Assembly: GCA_002083775.1 (NCBI GenBank)
Contig: MTEI01000002.1
Location: forward strand, 434,001-498,000
DNA from: Rhodoferax ferrireducens
Lineage (GTDB): Bacteria; Pseudomonadota; Gammaproteobacteria; Burkholderiales; Burkholderiaceae_C
Direction: 5' to 3'
DNA length: 64,000 bases
Shown: positions 41,728 through 51,323 of the stretch, piece after piece
Layout: each line of letters starts with the position of its first letter
How positions within the stretch are numbered: position 1 is the first letter of the stretch
Notes under the pieces: model-generated
The model's input: only the letters and a program-made list of their open reading frames with translations
The model's database searches: none
Told to the model about the DNA's origin: nothing
Made by a program: the position numbers and the translations under genes

Positions 41728-42825
41728 GTGACCGTCAAAAAGATCTATCTGGAAGAGCTTGCGGCGCGTGGTTTCAGCACCGATCCGGCGCAGCTGCGCG
41801 CGGTCCAGGCGTTGCAAACTTGTGCCCGTGAGTGGGGGCATTTCAAGGAAAAACGTTCCAACGCGCTGAAAAAGCTCATCAACCGCCCGCCTATTCCGCG
41901 TGGTGTGTACATGTATGGCGGGGTAGGGCGTGGCAAAAGCTTTCTGATGGACTGTTTCTACAGCGCTGTACCCCTTAAACGCAAAACGCGGCTGCATTTT
42001 CATGAGTTCATGCGCGAAGTGCACCGTGAGTTGGCAGCCATGCAGGGTACGGTGAACCCGCTGGACCGGCTGGCCAAACGCATTGCAGACAAGTACCGGC
42101 TGATCTGTTTTGACGAATTCCATGTCTCGGACATCACCGACGCGATGATCCTGCACCGCCTGTTGAAAGCGTTGTTTGAAAACGGTGTGGGCATGGTGAC
42201 CACCTCCAACTTCAAACCTGACGACCTGTACCCCAACGGCCTGAACCGCGACCGCCTGCTGCCCGCCATTGAGATGCTCAAGCATGAGCTGCAGGTGATC
42301 AACGTCGACAACGGCACCGATTACCGCGGCCTCACCATGGAGCAATTGAAGCTCTATCACACCCCGCTGGGCCCGGCAGCAGACGCGGCCATGACACATT
42401 CGTTCGAGCGGCTGGCCGAGCAGCAAGACCAAGACCCGTTGCTGCAGATCGAGGCTCGGACGATCCAGGCGCGCCGACGCGCTGGCGGTGTGGTCTGGTT
42501 TGACTTCAAAGCCTTGTGTGGTGGGCCACGCTCGCAAAACGACTATCTGGAGCTGGCCAGCCAGTTCCATACCGTGTTGCTGAGCAATGTGCCATACATG
42601 CCGCCGCGCATGGCCGCCGAGGCGCGCCGGTTTACCTGGCTGGTGGATGTGCTTTACGATCGGCGGGTCAACCTGATCATGTCGGCAGAGGTGCCTGCTG
42701 ATCAGTTGTACACCGAGGGGCAGCTTGCCAACGAGTTTGCCCGCACCGTGTCGCGCATCAAGGAGATGCAGACCGGTGAATTTTTGGCGCTGGAGCGCCG
42801 TACTGTGGACACGCGGCTAACATGA
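41728..42825 (+). CDS. zapE: Cell division protein ZapE (AFG1-family ATPase)
   Basis: A 365-residue P-loop ATPase of the AFG1/ZapE family; E. coli ZapE interacts with FtsZ and affects Z-ring stability. Walker A is GGVGRGKS (64-71), Walker B LICFDEF (near 127), and the TTSNFKPDDLYPNGLNRDRLLP segment is characteristic. The start is GTG 41728, giving MTVKKIYLEELAARG, which fits homologues. It overlaps the next small gene by 4 bp (ATGA). It follows the OGDH operon across a family A repeat and may be read from it. Confidence 0.93.
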   Translation: MTVKKIYLEELAARGFSTDPAQLRAVQALQTCAREWGHFKEKRSNALKKLINRPPIPRGVYMYGGVGRGKSFLMDCFYSAVPLKRKTRLHFHEFMREVHRELAAMQGTVNPLDRLAKRIADKYRLICFDEFHVSDITDAMILHRLLKALFENGVGMVTTSNFKPDDLYPNGLNRDRLLPAIEMLKHELQVINVDNGTDYRGLTMEQLKLYHTPLGPAADAAMTHSFERLAEQQDQDPLLQIEARTIQARRRAGGVVWFDFKALCGGPRSQNDYLELASQFHTVLLSNVPYMPPRMAAEARRFTWLVDVLYDRRVNLIMSAEVPADQLYTEGQLANEFARTVSRIKEMQTGEFLALERRTVDTRLT

Positions 42826-43199
42826 CATCAAGACACTGGGGCGGGTTGTTGCTGTGGGGCTGGTTGGGTTTGGCTGGCGCGCAAGAGCTGGCGCCGTCGC
42901 CTGCCGCGCTGGATGCTGACGCCGAGCGTCAGCGCATCGGGCAGGAGCGCGCGGCCCAAGAAGCCATTTTTTTGCAAGCGGAGGGCGTTTGCTACAGTCG
43001 TTTTGCGGTGTCTGATTGTTTGCGTGAAGCCCGCAAGGTACGCCGCCTGGCGCTGGACGACTTGCGTCACCAGGAACTGGTGTTGAACGACTTGGAGCGC
43101 AAAACCAGGGCACTGGCTGCGCTCAAGCGCATTGAGGCCAAGCTGGCTGATCAGCCCCAGGCGCCAAAACCAGCCTTATCACCCGAAACGCCGCGCTGA
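42822..43199 (+). CDS. Small predicted exported protein coupled to zapE
   Basis: A 125-residue protein with no function I recognise. It has a signal peptide (RHWGGLLLWGWLGLAGA, likely cut after AGA or AQE), then a charged, probably alpha-helical and coiled-coil body rich in Arg, Glu, Ala and Leu, with two cysteines in VCYSRFAVSDCLREARK that could form a disulfide in the periplasm, and a proline-rich tail. Its ATG overlaps the zapE stop (ATGA), so it is translated together with zapE. Composition and coupling make it a real gene. Confidence 0.75.
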   Translation: MTSRHWGGLLLWGWLGLAGAQELAPSPAALDADAERQRIGQERAAQEAIFLQAEGVCYSRFAVSDCLREARKVRRLALDDLRHQELVLNDLERKTRALAALKRIEAKLADQPQAPKPALSPETPR

Positions 43200-43230
43200 C
43201 TTGGCAAGCCAGCAGCGCCGTTGAGCAGGG

Positions 43231-44007
43231 TCACTGCGCCTCGGCAGCAGCTGCGGATTCAACCTTGACAATCACCAGAGACAGGTTATCGCCACTGCCC
43301 TTGGCACGTACGCGCGCCTTGTCAATGAGGAATTCGCTGGCCTCTCGCGCTGAGAGGGTGGCCAGTACCGAGCCAAGTTCCGCCTCGGTAAAGTAATGCC
43401 ACAGGCCGTCGCTGCAGGCCATCAACGTGTCGCCTGGTTGTAATCTGTCGATGGAATGCACGTTGATTGGCGGCTCTTTCTCGGTGCCGAGGCAACCCAT
43501 CAAAATATTGGACTGCGGGTGAAAGTTGGCCTGCTCCTCGGTCAACTCACCTTTGTTGACCAGCGTTTGCACGTACGAGTGGTCTTTGGTGCGCTTGATC
43601 AGCTGCCGGTCATGAAAGTGGTAGATGCGTGAATCGCCCGCATGCGCCCAATGACAACTGCCGTCCGGGTTGATGACAAACACCGCAATGGTGCTGTGTG
43701 GTTCTTCCTCGGTGGAAATAGCGGTGAGTTTGATCACCATGTGGGCTTCCAGCACCAGCTGGCTGAGCATCGCCACGGCATCATCCGCGGCCGGAGCATA
43801 ACGGTCAAACAGCTGTTTTGCCGTCATCATGACCTGATCGGAAGCTTTGCGGCCGCCGCTGCGTCCGCCCATGCCATCAGCCAGAACCGCCATCACGCAG
43901 CCTTTGACATGGTGGTGGCTGATCAGGCTGACCTGATCTTGCTGGTAATCCCGATCGCCTTTATGGATACCGGTCGAAGCGGTAACCCGATAACCCTTGG
44001 TGCTCAT
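43231..44007 (-). CDS. PP2C-family serine/threonine protein phosphatase
   Basis: A 258-residue metal-dependent phosphatase of the Stp1/PppA type. Metal-binding residues appear in GDRDYQQDQ (D20-D24 region), ADGMGG (44-48), HAGDSRIYHF, MACSDGLWHYF and the C-terminal GSGDNLSLVIVKV. No membrane segment. No partner kinase gene is in the window, so the target is unknown. It lies 4 bp after bamD on the same strand; read-through from bamD is likely. Confidence 0.92.
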   Translation of the reverse strand: MSTKGYRVTASTGIHKGDRDYQQDQVSLISHHHVKGCVMAVLADGMGGRSGGRKASDQVMMTAKQLFDRYAPAADDAVAMLSQLVLEAHMVIKLTAISTEEEPHSTIAVFVINPDGSCHWAHAGDSRIYHFHDRQLIKRTKDHSYVQTLVNKGELTEEQANFHPQSNILMGCLGTEKEPPINVHSIDRLQPGDTLMACSDGLWHYFTEAELGSVLATLSAREASEFLIDKARVRAKGSGDNLSLVIVKVESAAAAEAQ

Positions 44008-44011
44008 ACGC

Positions 44012-44818
44012 TCACCAAAACTTCCACCAGGGCTGTTCTTTGGTTTTGAAGCCCTGGGTCAAATAGGGCGACTGGGGGTAATTTTTTTCAAGAACACGCC
44101 GGGCGTCATCGCGCAGGTCGGTCATGTTCAGCTTGTCGTAGGACTTGACGACCAGAAACAGCGCCTCTTCGATCGCTGGCACACCCTGGTAGTCGGTGAT
44201 GGCGGTCTGCGCCCGGTTGATGGCCGCCAGATAAGCACCACGCTCATAGTAATAACGCGCCACATGCACCTCAGACTCGGCCAGCGAGTTGACAATGTAA
44301 TTCATGCGGGCGCTGGCGTCCGCAGCATATTTGGAGTCTGGAAAGCGGGTGATCAACTGCTTGAACGCTTCAAAAGACTCCTTGGCAGCTTGCTGGTCCC
44401 GCTCCGACAGGTCTTGCCGGGTCAGGAAAGCAAACAGTCCCAGGTCGTCATTGAAATTGATGATGCCCTTCAGGTACAGCGCGTAATCCAGTGCCGGGCT
44501 GGCCGGGTGCAGCTTCATGAAGCGGTCCAGTGTGGCCACGGCCAGCACCGGCTCGCCATTCTTGAACTGGGCGTAGGCCTTGTCGAGCTGGGCCTGCTGC
44601 GCCAGGGGCGTGCCGGCAGCACGTCCTTCGAGCTTGTCAAACAGGGGAACGGCCTTGTCATAGGCACCGCTGCTGAGCTCGTCCTTGGCTTCTGCGTAAA
44701 TTTTGTTGGGGCTCCAGCCCGCAGTGGGATCAACCGGTGTGGTGGAGCAGGCACCTAACAACAGGACGCCACACGCAAGGGAGAAGACGCGAGCAGCGGA
44801 TAATTTGGCATCAGGCAT
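44012..44818 (-). CDS. bamD: Outer membrane assembly lipoprotein BamD
   Basis: An essential lipoprotein of the BAM complex that folds beta-barrel proteins into the outer membrane. It has 268 residues with a signal peptide and lipobox LLLGAC (lipidated C24), then TPR-like repeats with YDKAVPLFDKLEGR, SPALDYALYLKGIINF and FPDSKYAADASARMNYIVN. ATG 44818 lies only 14 bp from the divergent rluD start, so its promoter must overlap rluD coding sequence. bamB, another BAM component, is at 54612. Confidence 0.96.
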   Translation of the reverse strand: MPDAKLSAARVFSLACGVLLLGACSTTPVDPTAGWSPNKIYAEAKDELSSGAYDKAVPLFDKLEGRAAGTPLAQQAQLDKAYAQFKNGEPVLAVATLDRFMKLHPASPALDYALYLKGIINFNDDLGLFAFLTRQDLSERDQQAAKESFEAFKQLITRFPDSKYAADASARMNYIVNSLAESEVHVARYYYERGAYLAAINRAQTAITDYQGVPAIEEALFLVVKSYDKLNMTDLRDDARRVLEKNYPQSPYLTQGFKTKEQPWWKFW

Positions 44819-44832
44819 GTAGGACAGCTTTC

Positions 44833-45849
44833 TTGAAAAACAGTCATCAAATTATATCGATCCCCCCTTTGGGGCTTGACAGCGAGCTTGCTGAAGAGAG
44901 TGGGGTAGAGGCTGAGTTGCGGGCATTGTGTTTCGGCCCGGCACACCATGGCATGCGTCTGGATGTGGCGCTGACCGATCTGGTATCCGAGTTTTCGCGT
45001 AGCTACTTGCAGCAGTTGATTGACCTGGGTGGCGTGCTCGTCAATGGCAGAGTGGCCCAAAAAGCGTCGGGCAAGGTCAAGGCGGGTGATGTCGGGCAGA
45101 TTGAGCTGCGGCCAACGCCGCAAAGCCAGGCTTTCAAGGCCGAGCACCTGCCATTGGCCATTGTTTTCGAGGATGAACACTTGTTGGTCATCAACAAACC
45201 CGCCGGATTGGTGGTGCACCCGGCACCTGGCAACTGGAGCGGCACCTTGATGAATCGCCTGCTAGGCCATGACGCCCAGGCGTTTAACTTGCCACGTGCC
45301 GGGATCGTGCATCGGCTCGACAAGGACACCAGCGGTCTGATGGTGGTGGCCCGCACCAGGCTGGTGATGGACGCGCTGGTCCAGGCGATTGCTGCACGTA
45401 CTGTCAAACGCCAGTACCTTGCATTGGCACACGTGGCTTGGCGGGGGCCCACACTGCGCCAAGTGGACGCCGCAGTTGGGCGAGATCCAGGCAACCGTTT
45501 GCGCATGGCCGTGGTTGACTTGGCCATCCACGCGGGCAAATCGGCGCAGACCGACTTTGAGTGTCTGGCCAGTGTGGACAAAGGATGTTTGCTCAAATGC
45601 ACCCTGCATACCGGCAGAACGCACCAGATCAGGGTGCACCTAGCCGCCATTGGACATGCCTTGGTGGCTGATCCGGTTTACGGTGGGGCTCTGGCCGCTG
45701 GTATGCAACGGCAGGCCTTGCATGCGACCCGACTGGCATTTGATCACCCTGTCACCGGGCAGTCTCTGGTTTTCAGGGCGCCCCTACCGTTGGATTTCTC
45801 GGCTGCGCTGGCAGACTGGGGCCTCAATTACAATAGCGTTTCTTTTTAG
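44833..45849 (+). CDS. rluD: 23S rRNA pseudouridine synthase RluD
   Basis: Makes pseudouridines 1911, 1915 and 1917 in 23S rRNA helix 69 in E. coli. An S4 RNA-binding domain (about 41-100, RLDVALTDLVSEFSRSYLQQ) is followed by the RluA-type catalytic domain with D163 in HRLDKDTSGL and TGRTHQIRVHL. I set the start at TTG 44833, which has AGGA 8 bases upstream and gives 338 residues. The only ATG (44953) would cut into the S4 domain, and an upstream GTG at 44737 would overlap bamD. Confidence 0.93.
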   Translation: MKNSHQIISIPPLGLDSELAEESGVEAELRALCFGPAHHGMRLDVALTDLVSEFSRSYLQQLIDLGGVLVNGRVAQKASGKVKAGDVGQIELRPTPQSQAFKAEHLPLAIVFEDEHLLVINKPAGLVVHPAPGNWSGTLMNRLLGHDAQAFNLPRAGIVHRLDKDTSGLMVVARTRLVMDALVQAIAARTVKRQYLALAHVAWRGPTLRQVDAAVGRDPGNRLRMAVVDLAIHAGKSAQTDFECLASVDKGCLLKCTLHTGRTHQIRVHLAAIGHALVADPVYGGALAAGMQRQALHATRLAFDHPVTGQSLVFRAPLPLDFSAALADWGLNYNSVSF

Positions 45850-45961
45850 CCTGCCATGCAGTGCGTTTAACGTGCCACCGATGACTTGTCGGTCCTGATC
45901 ACGTCTTCCAACTCTTTTTTTCCACACCAAACAGGTGTGTTTTGACCGGAATTTGCCAAAC

Positions 45962-46657
45962 ATGAACGCGGTGGATGCCAAGCGCATCCTGGAAACGGCC
46001 CTGCTTTGTGCGCAGCAGCCTCTGCCTGTGCGGGATATGCGCGTCCTGCTGGGTGACGAAGTGACCGCCGCCGCGATCGATGCCATGCTCGCCGGCCTGC
46101 AGTCCGACTGGTCAGAGTGCGGTCTGGAGTTGGTGCTGGTAGCCACCGGCTGGCGGTTTCAGAGCCGCCCGGAGATGCGCGAGTACCTGGATCGCCTGCA
46201 CCCGGAAAAGCCACCGCGTTACACCCGGGCAACGCTGGAAACTCTGGCCATCATTGCCTACAAACAACCGGTAACGCGGGGTGATATCGAGAGTATCCGT
46301 GGCGTCACGGTCAATTCGCTGACCCTCAAACAGTTGGAGGACCGGGGTTGGGTCGAGGTGATCGGACACCGCGACACCATTGGAAGGCCTGCACTTTTTG
46401 CCACCACGCGACATTTTTTGGATGACCTCGGGCTCGATTCACTGGACCAGTTGCCACTGCTGGCGTCGCCCACCGGGGCGACCGACGCACTGGAAAGCAT
46501 GTTGGTCCAGGAAATGAGAACCCCGGCCAATGACTTGTTGCCTGGCGCTCAAGTCATCACAGTGCCCGATATGGGGACCGCCGAACTGGATTGGTCCGGC
46601 AGCTCGGACTCTGACGCCCAACCTTTTGCCCCCGCACCTGAACAGGACACACCATGA
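45962..46657 (+). CDS. scpB: Segregation and condensation protein B
   Basis: ScpB pairs with ScpA and SMC to compact and segregate chromosomes. The 231-residue protein has two winged-helix domains (about 10-85 and 95-165), with the conserved YTRATLETLAIIAYKQPVTR, GDIESIRGV and DRGWVEVIGHRDTIGRP segments, and a low-complexity acidic tail. ATG 45962 matches homologues; a GTG 27 bases earlier is less likely. scpA is not in the window. It overlaps rluB by 4 bp, a common scpB-rluB pairing. Confidence 0.95.
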   Translation: MNAVDAKRILETALLCAQQPLPVRDMRVLLGDEVTAAAIDAMLAGLQSDWSECGLELVLVATGWRFQSRPEMREYLDRLHPEKPPRYTRATLETLAIIAYKQPVTRGDIESIRGVTVNSLTLKQLEDRGWVEVIGHRDTIGRPALFATTRHFLDDLGLDSLDQLPLLASPTGATDALESMLVQEMRTPANDLLPGAQVITVPDMGTAELDWSGSSDSDAQPFAPAPEQDTP

Positions 46658-47814
46658 CCGAACACGCCACAGAGCTCCAGACGCCTCATGAAGCTCTCCC
46701 TGACATCATCCGTTTCGAAGATGTCGTCTCTGGTGTCTTTGACGCGGCAGAAAGCAATACCGACGCAGCGGTACTCAAACGGGTTCTGCCACCCCAACCC
46801 GAGTCACCCAAGCTGCACAAGGTACTGGCCCAGGCAGGGATGGGTTCGCGCCTGGAGATGGAGCAATTGATTCTGGAAGGGCGCATTACCGTCAACAACG
46901 AACCTGCGCATATTGGCCAGCGTGTTCAGTTTGGCGACCATGTCAAAGTCAACGGCAAACCTATTCGCTTCAAGATTGCCCCGCCGCCTGCGCGCGTCAT
47001 CGCGTATCACAAACCTGCGGGTGAAGTGGTCAGCCATGACGACCCGCAGAATCGACCCACGGTGTTTCGCAAGCTGCCCAAGTTGTTTCAGGGTAAATGG
47101 CAGTCCGTGGGCCGTCTGGACTTGAACACCGAAGGGCTGCTGCTGTTCACCAGCTCAGGGGAACTGGCCAACAACCTGATGCACCCCCGATTTGGCCTGG
47201 AGCGTGAATACGCGGTGCGGGTGCTGGGCGCGCTGACGCAGGAAGAAAAGCACAAACTGCTGGACGGCGTGCGCCTGGACGATGGCATGGCGCAGTTTGG
47301 CGCCATCGAAGATGGTGGCGGTGAAGGTTCCAACTGCTGGTACCGGGTGACCATCTCCGAAGGGCGCAACCGGGAAGTGCGGCGCATGCTGGAGTCGGTG
47401 GGACATGCGGTCAGCCGGTTAATCCGCATCCGTTATGGCTCAATGGTGTTGCCGCGGGGGCTCAAACGCGGCGCCTGGGTGGAACTCGACGATGCCGACA
47501 TTCGTTTGCTGACACGCGCGGCGCAGGCCCAAGGCGCCAACCCACGGGAAACCACGACGTCTGCCCCGCAGGACAAACGCAGCCGCCCCGGTCGCGGCGC
47601 TGCTGATGCGCCCGGACGCGGCCTTGGCAAACCGGTGCGTGGCGCCAATCGGTCTACGGCACAGGGGCAGGCCGCCGCGCAACAGCCTGATCCGTTGAAG
47701 ACTTCATTGGGTTATATCGGTGCCGACAGCTTTTCCAGGCAGCGCCAGGAGGCCGGCAAAAAGCGCTCAGGTGGCCCAGGTGCTGCACGCCGCGCAGGCG
47801 GGCGGGGCAGATAA
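46654..47814 (+). CDS. rluB: 23S rRNA pseudouridine(2605) synthase RluB
   Basis: A 386-residue pseudouridine synthase of the RsuA/RluB family. After an acidic N-terminal extension (about 1-45) come the S4 domain (50-105, SPKLHKVLAQAGMGSRLEME) and the catalytic domain with D156 in GRLDLNTEGLLL and EGRNREVRRMLESVG. A basic Arg/Gly/Pro-rich tail of about 90 residues follows (DKRSRPGRGAADAPGRG), common in betaproteobacterial RluB and probably RNA-binding. Translationally coupled to scpB by ATGA. Confidence 0.94.
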   Translation: MTEHATELQTPHEALPDIIRFEDVVSGVFDAAESNTDAAVLKRVLPPQPESPKLHKVLAQAGMGSRLEMEQLILEGRITVNNEPAHIGQRVQFGDHVKVNGKPIRFKIAPPPARVIAYHKPAGEVVSHDDPQNRPTVFRKLPKLFQGKWQSVGRLDLNTEGLLLFTSSGELANNLMHPRFGLEREYAVRVLGALTQEEKHKLLDGVRLDDGMAQFGAIEDGGGEGSNCWYRVTISEGRNREVRRMLESVGHAVSRLIRIRYGSMVLPRGLKRGAWVELDDADIRLLTRAAQAQGANPRETTTSAPQDKRSRPGRGAADAPGRGLGKPVRGANRSTAQGQAAAQQPDPLKTSLGYIGADSFSRQRQEAGKKRSGGPGAARRAGGRGR

Positions 47815-47866
47815 GTCCCACCCGCTCAGGGGTCAGGCCAACCGGGCTCAGGTTAAGATCAAGGGC

Positions 47867-47884
47867 TTTGGTCAAGCGACCAAA
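47867..47884 (+). other. Hairpin in the ndk leader
   Basis: TTTGGTC-AAGC-GACCAAA is a perfect 7-bp stem followed by AAATTTTTA. It lies 27-44 bases before the ndk ATG. It could be a weak terminator for rluB or a leader structure; the T-run is short. Confidence 0.35.
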
Positions 47885-47910
47885 AAATTTTTATTTCAAG
47901 AGGTAATTAC

Positions 47911-48336
47911 ATGGCTATCGAACGCACTCTCTCCATCATCAAACCCGACGCTGTTGCCAAAAACGTGATTGGCCAGATTTACGCCCGCTTCGAGGCCGCT
48001 GGCCTGAAGATCGTGGCTTCCAAAATGGCGCACTTGTCCCAGCGCGAAGCTGAAGCGTTTTACGCTGTGCACAAAGAGCGCCCTTTCTTCAAGGACCTGG
48101 TCAGCTTCATGATCTCGGGCCCGGTGATGATCCAGGCGCTGGAAGGTGAAAACGCCATCCTGAAGAACCGTGAGCTCATGGGCGCTACCGATCCCAAGAA
48201 GGCCGCTCCTGGCACCATTCGCGCTGATTTCGCCGACAGTATTGACGCCAACGCTGTGCACGGGTCAGATGCCGCCGAGACCGCTTGTGTTGAAGTGGGC
48301 TTCTTCTTCCCCGGCATGCATGTTTTCTCACGCTGA
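47911..48336 (+). CDS. ndk: Nucleoside diphosphate kinase
   Basis: Transfers the terminal phosphate of ATP to other nucleoside diphosphates through a phosphohistidine. The 141-residue length is standard; active H117 is in [11 protein letters not shown]-terminal [14 protein letters not shown] and [12 protein letters not shown] are classical. AGAGG precedes ATG 47911. rlmN begins 9 bp after its stop, so the two are one unit at the head of a long co-directional gene series. Confidence 0.98.
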   Translation: MAIERTLSIIKPDAVAKNVIGQIYARFEAAGLKIVASKMAHLSQREAEAFYAVHKERPFFKDLVSFMISGPVMIQALEGENAILKNRELMGATDPKKAAPGTIRADFADSIDANAVHGSDAAETACVEVGFFFPGMHVFSR

Positions 48337-48344
48337 TCTCCGGC

Positions 48345-49556
48345 ATGACCGCTGACCTGTCCCACGATGAACTTCACGCCCAGGCCAAGCGGCGTGAATT
48401 CACGCTGGTTCCTGGCTCACCGGTCAATCTGCTTGAATTTGATCTTGAAACCCTGACCGCTCTGTGCGAGCGGTTGGGCGAAAAGCGCTTTCGCGCCGTT
48501 CAGTTGTTTCGCTGGATCCACCAACGTGGATGTGCCAATTTTGACGACATGAGCGATTTGGCGAAATCCTTGCGTGAAAAACTCAAGGGTGTTGCCTGCG
48601 TCAAAGCCATGGAGGTGGTGTCGCAGCATGTGTCTGCCGACGGCACCATCAAATGGCTGTTTGATGTGGGCGGTGGCAATGTGATTGAGTCTGTGTTCAT
48701 TCCGGAAGATGATCGCGGTACGCTGTGTATTTCTACCCAAGCAGGTTGCGCGATGGGGTGCCGGTTCTGCTCAACCGGGCACCAGGGCTTCAGTCGCAAC
48801 TTGACCACTGGCGAGATCATCGGGCAACTGTGGTTTGCCGAGCATTTTTTACGCCAGCGCCTCCAACGTGACGAACGGGTCATATCCAATGCTGTGATGA
48901 TGGGCATGGGTGAGCCGCTGCAAAATTATGCGGCGCTGGTTCCGGCTTTGAAAATGATGCTGGACGACCATGCGTACGGTCTGTCACGCCGCCGCGTCAC
49001 CGTGTCGACATCTGGTTTGGTGAAGAAGATGGATTTGCTGGGGCTGGAATGCCCGGTGGCGCTGGCGGTATCGCTGCATGCTCCCAACAACGCGCTACGT
49101 GACTATTTGGTGCCACTCAACATCAAGCACCCGCTTGAAGAGTTGATGCCCGCCTGCGTGAGTTATCTGGCGTATGCGCCCAGAGATTTCATCACGTTCG
49201 AATACTGCATGCTGGATGATGTGAACGACAGTGACGCGCTGGCACGCGAGCTGGTGCAATTGGTGAAGTACTATGGCCACTCGGTTTCCTGGTGCAAATT
49301 CAACCTGATCCCCTTCAACCCGTTTCCAGCATCTGGTTTGCATCGTTCCAAACCGGAGCGAGTTCTGGCGTTTGCCAGGATATTGAGCGAGGCTGGGATC
49401 ACCACCACCGTCCGCAAGACAAGAGGTGATGACATTGATGCAGCCTGCGGACAACTCGCTGGTGATGTGGTTGACCGGACTCGCGTCACCGTGCGTATTG
49501 CCCGGCAACGCAGGGTCGAGCTGCCCTCACACTCTGCGGTGGATGCAAAAATCTGA
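48345..49556 (+). CDS. rlmN: Dual-specificity 23S rRNA A2503/tRNA A37 methyltransferase RlmN
   Basis: A radical-SAM enzyme that adds a C2 methyl to adenine 2503 of 23S rRNA and adenine 37 of some tRNAs. It has 403 residues with iron-sulfur cysteines C135-x3-C139-x2-C142 in [22 protein letters not shown], and the distal catalytic cysteine C368 (IDAACGQL). The N-terminal sequence is about 25 residues longer than E. coli's. ATG 48345 follows ndk by 8 bases; pilW starts 2 bases after the stop. Confidence 0.96.
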   Translation: MTADLSHDELHAQAKRREFTLVPGSPVNLLEFDLETLTALCERLGEKRFRAVQLFRWIHQRGCANFDDMSDLAKSLREKLKGVACVKAMEVVSQHVSADGTIKWLFDVGGGNVIESVFIPEDDRGTLCISTQAGCAMGCRFCSTGHQGFSRNLTTGEIIGQLWFAEHFLRQRLQRDERVISNAVMMGMGEPLQNYAALVPALKMMLDDHAYGLSRRRVTVSTSGLVKKMDLLGLECPVALAVSLHAPNNALRDYLVPLNIKHPLEELMPACVSYLAYAPRDFITFEYCMLDDVNDSDALARELVQLVKYYGHSVSWCKFNLIPFNPFPASGLHRSKPERVLAFARILSEAGITTTVRKTRGDDIDAACGQLAGDVVDRTRVTVRIARQRRVELPSHSAVDAKI

Positions 49557-49558
49557 CC

Positions 49559-50395
49559 ATGAAAGCCACGATGAAGACTATCTTGACACGTCGTCTTGAC
49601 TTTTTTCTTGCCATTTGCGTGTTCTCTGGCAGCATCACGCTGAGTGGTTGCGCCGGCCCTGGTGGATCGAGTCAAGCCCGTGCCATGCAGGACGACATCA
49701 TCACCGAGTCAGATGAATCTGCCGAACGCAAGCGGGCACGCATCCGGGTAGAGCTGGCTTTGGGCTACCTGGAACAGGGCAAAACAACCATCGCGCTGGA
49801 TGAAATCAAGCAAGCCATCCAAATTGATCCGGGTTATTCGGACGCCTTCAGCCTGCGCGGCTTGATTTATATGCGTCTGAATGATTACGGCATTGCCGAA
49901 GAGAGCTTCAACAAAGCGCTCTCGCTCAAGCCGCGTGACAGCAATGTGCTGCACAACATGGGGTGGCTGAAGTGCCAGGATGGTCGCTATCTGCAATCCA
50001 TGGACTATTTCAATCAGGCATTGGCGAATCCGCTGTACCGTGAGCGTGCAAAAACACACATGGCCCAGGGTCTTTGCCAGATCAAGGCAGGCCAACTGCC
50101 CGAGGCTGAGGCGAGTCTGATCAAGTCTTACGAATATGACGCTGGCAACCCGGTGACAGGGTACAACCTGTCCAACGTGCTTTTCCAGCGCAAAGAATAT
50201 GTGCGGGCGCAGTTTTATATCCGCAGATTGAACAACACCGACTTGGCAAACGCTGAATCACTTTGGCTCGGCATCAAGATTGAGCGGCGCATGGCAAACC
50301 TTGAAGCCATGAACCAGTTGGCAATGCAACTGGTGAAACGATTTCCCCAGTCAGAACAAGCGGCGTTGTACCAGCGTGGAGCGTTTGATGAGTGA
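49559..50395 (+). CDS. pilW: Type IV pilus biogenesis/stability lipoprotein PilW (PilF)
   Basis: An outer-membrane lipoprotein that helps the PilQ secretin assemble. It has 278 residues, with a lipobox at C31 (TLSGC) and then TPR repeats (ALGYLEQGKTTIALDEIKQA, AFSLRGLIYMRLNDYGIAEE, LHNMGWLKCQDGRYLQSMDY). The rlmN-pilW-rodZ-ispG-hisS order is widely conserved in proteobacteria. It overlaps the rodZ-like gene by 8 bp. No other pilus gene is in the window. Confidence 0.93.
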   Translation: MKATMKTILTRRLDFFLAICVFSGSITLSGCAGPGGSSQARAMQDDIITESDESAERKRARIRVELALGYLEQGKTTIALDEIKQAIQIDPGYSDAFSLRGLIYMRLNDYGIAEESFNKALSLKPRDSNVLHNMGWLKCQDGRYLQSMDYFNQALANPLYRERAKTHMAQGLCQIKAGQLPEAEASLIKSYEYDAGNPVTGYNLSNVLFQRKEYVRAQFYIRRLNNTDLANAESLWLGIKIERRMANLEAMNQLAMQLVKRFPQSEQAALYQRGAFDE

Positions 50396-51323
50396 CCAAG
50401 GTCTTGATGACAATTTGCAGACAACAGCCATGGATAGATCGCCGGTCAAGGCGGGTGCCATGCTCAGGGAGGTTCGCGAAGCACAGGGGCTGCACATCGC
50501 TGCGTTGGCGGTGGCCTTGAAAGTGCCGGTCAGAAAGCTGGAGGCTCTGGAGGCTGGCCGGTTTGAGCAGTTGCCTGATATGGTGTTTGCGCGTTCACTG
50601 GCGCTCAGTGTTTGCCGCACCCTGAAGGTTGATCCCACACCGATCATGGCAAGTCTGCCTGAGCCGCACGCAACGCCTTTCAGAACAAAGGAAAGCGACT
50701 TGAACACCGCTTTCAAAGATTCGGGGCCAGCGTCTCACAGAGGTGTGCTGACGCAAATCTCCACCCCACTTGGCTTGGTGGTGTTATTCCTGGTGGTGGC
50801 GATCGCGGCGATTCTTGCCTGGCCTGAGGCCTCGGTGTTAGAGGGTGACGCCGTTGTTGCCACAGAGGCTTCACCGCAGCTTGCGGCTACTGAACAGCTG
50901 AGCGCTGAGCCAGCCCAAACGGTGGCAAGTGACGTTGATTCTTCACTCAGTCCATCTGTGGCATCTCCTGCTGTCGAGTTGGCCACACCGTTGCCTGCTG
51001 ACCGCCCGGCTGCTTCAGCCAGCGATTCCACTGTCTTGTTGCCAAATGCTCTGGCTGCACCGCAGAGTGTTGCAGCACCGGCCCTGCCCGCTGTGCTGGA
51101 GTTGAGTGGCCGAGGGGAATCCTGGATTGAAGTTACCGATGCCGCAGGTCAACCCAAGCTGCGCAAGACCATTGTTGAGGGTGAGGTGATTCGAGTCACG
51201 GGACAATTGCCCCTGTCAGTGATTGTTGGGCGAGCCGATGTGGTGTCGGTGTCTGTGCGCGGCAAGCCTTTTGACCTGACGCCGCTGGCCCGAGAAAATG
51301 TTGCCCGATTTGAGGTGAAGTGA
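50388..51323 (+). CDS. rodZ: RodZ-like cytoskeletal protein (HTH_25 and DUF4115)
   Basis: A 311-residue single-pass membrane protein. The cytosolic helix-turn-helix domain (about 22-85, [20 protein letters not shown]) binds MreB in RodZ; a transmembrane helix follows (about 128-148, [18 protein letters not shown]), then an Ala/Ser/Thr-rich periplasmic linker (150-230) and a C-terminal beta domain ([17 protein letters not shown]). The start is ATG 50388 with GGAG upstream, overlapping the end of pilW. Its stop shares a base with the ispG start (TGATG). Confidence 0.87.
   Translation: MSDQGLDDNLQTTAMDRSPVKAGAMLREVREAQGLHIAALAVALKVPVRKLEALEAGRFEQLPDMVFARSLALSVCRTLKVDPTPIMASLPEPHATPFRTKESDLNTAFKDSGPASHRGVLTQISTPLGLVVLFLVVAIAAILAWPEASVLEGDAVVATEASPQLAATEQLSAEPAQTVASDVDSSLSPSVASPAVELATPLPADRPAASASDSTVLLPNALAAPQSVAAPALPAVLELSGRGESWIEVTDAAGQPKLRKTIVEGEVIRVTGQLPLSVIVGRADVVSVSVRGKPFDLTPLARENVARFEVK

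Noticed and set aside
40389-41738. 449-codon open frame antisense to lpd
   Set aside because: Opposite a fully conserved flavoprotein; artefact of codon bias.
49709-50095. 128-codon frame antisense to pilW
   Set aside because: Shadow frame opposite a TPR lipoprotein gene in a conserved operon.
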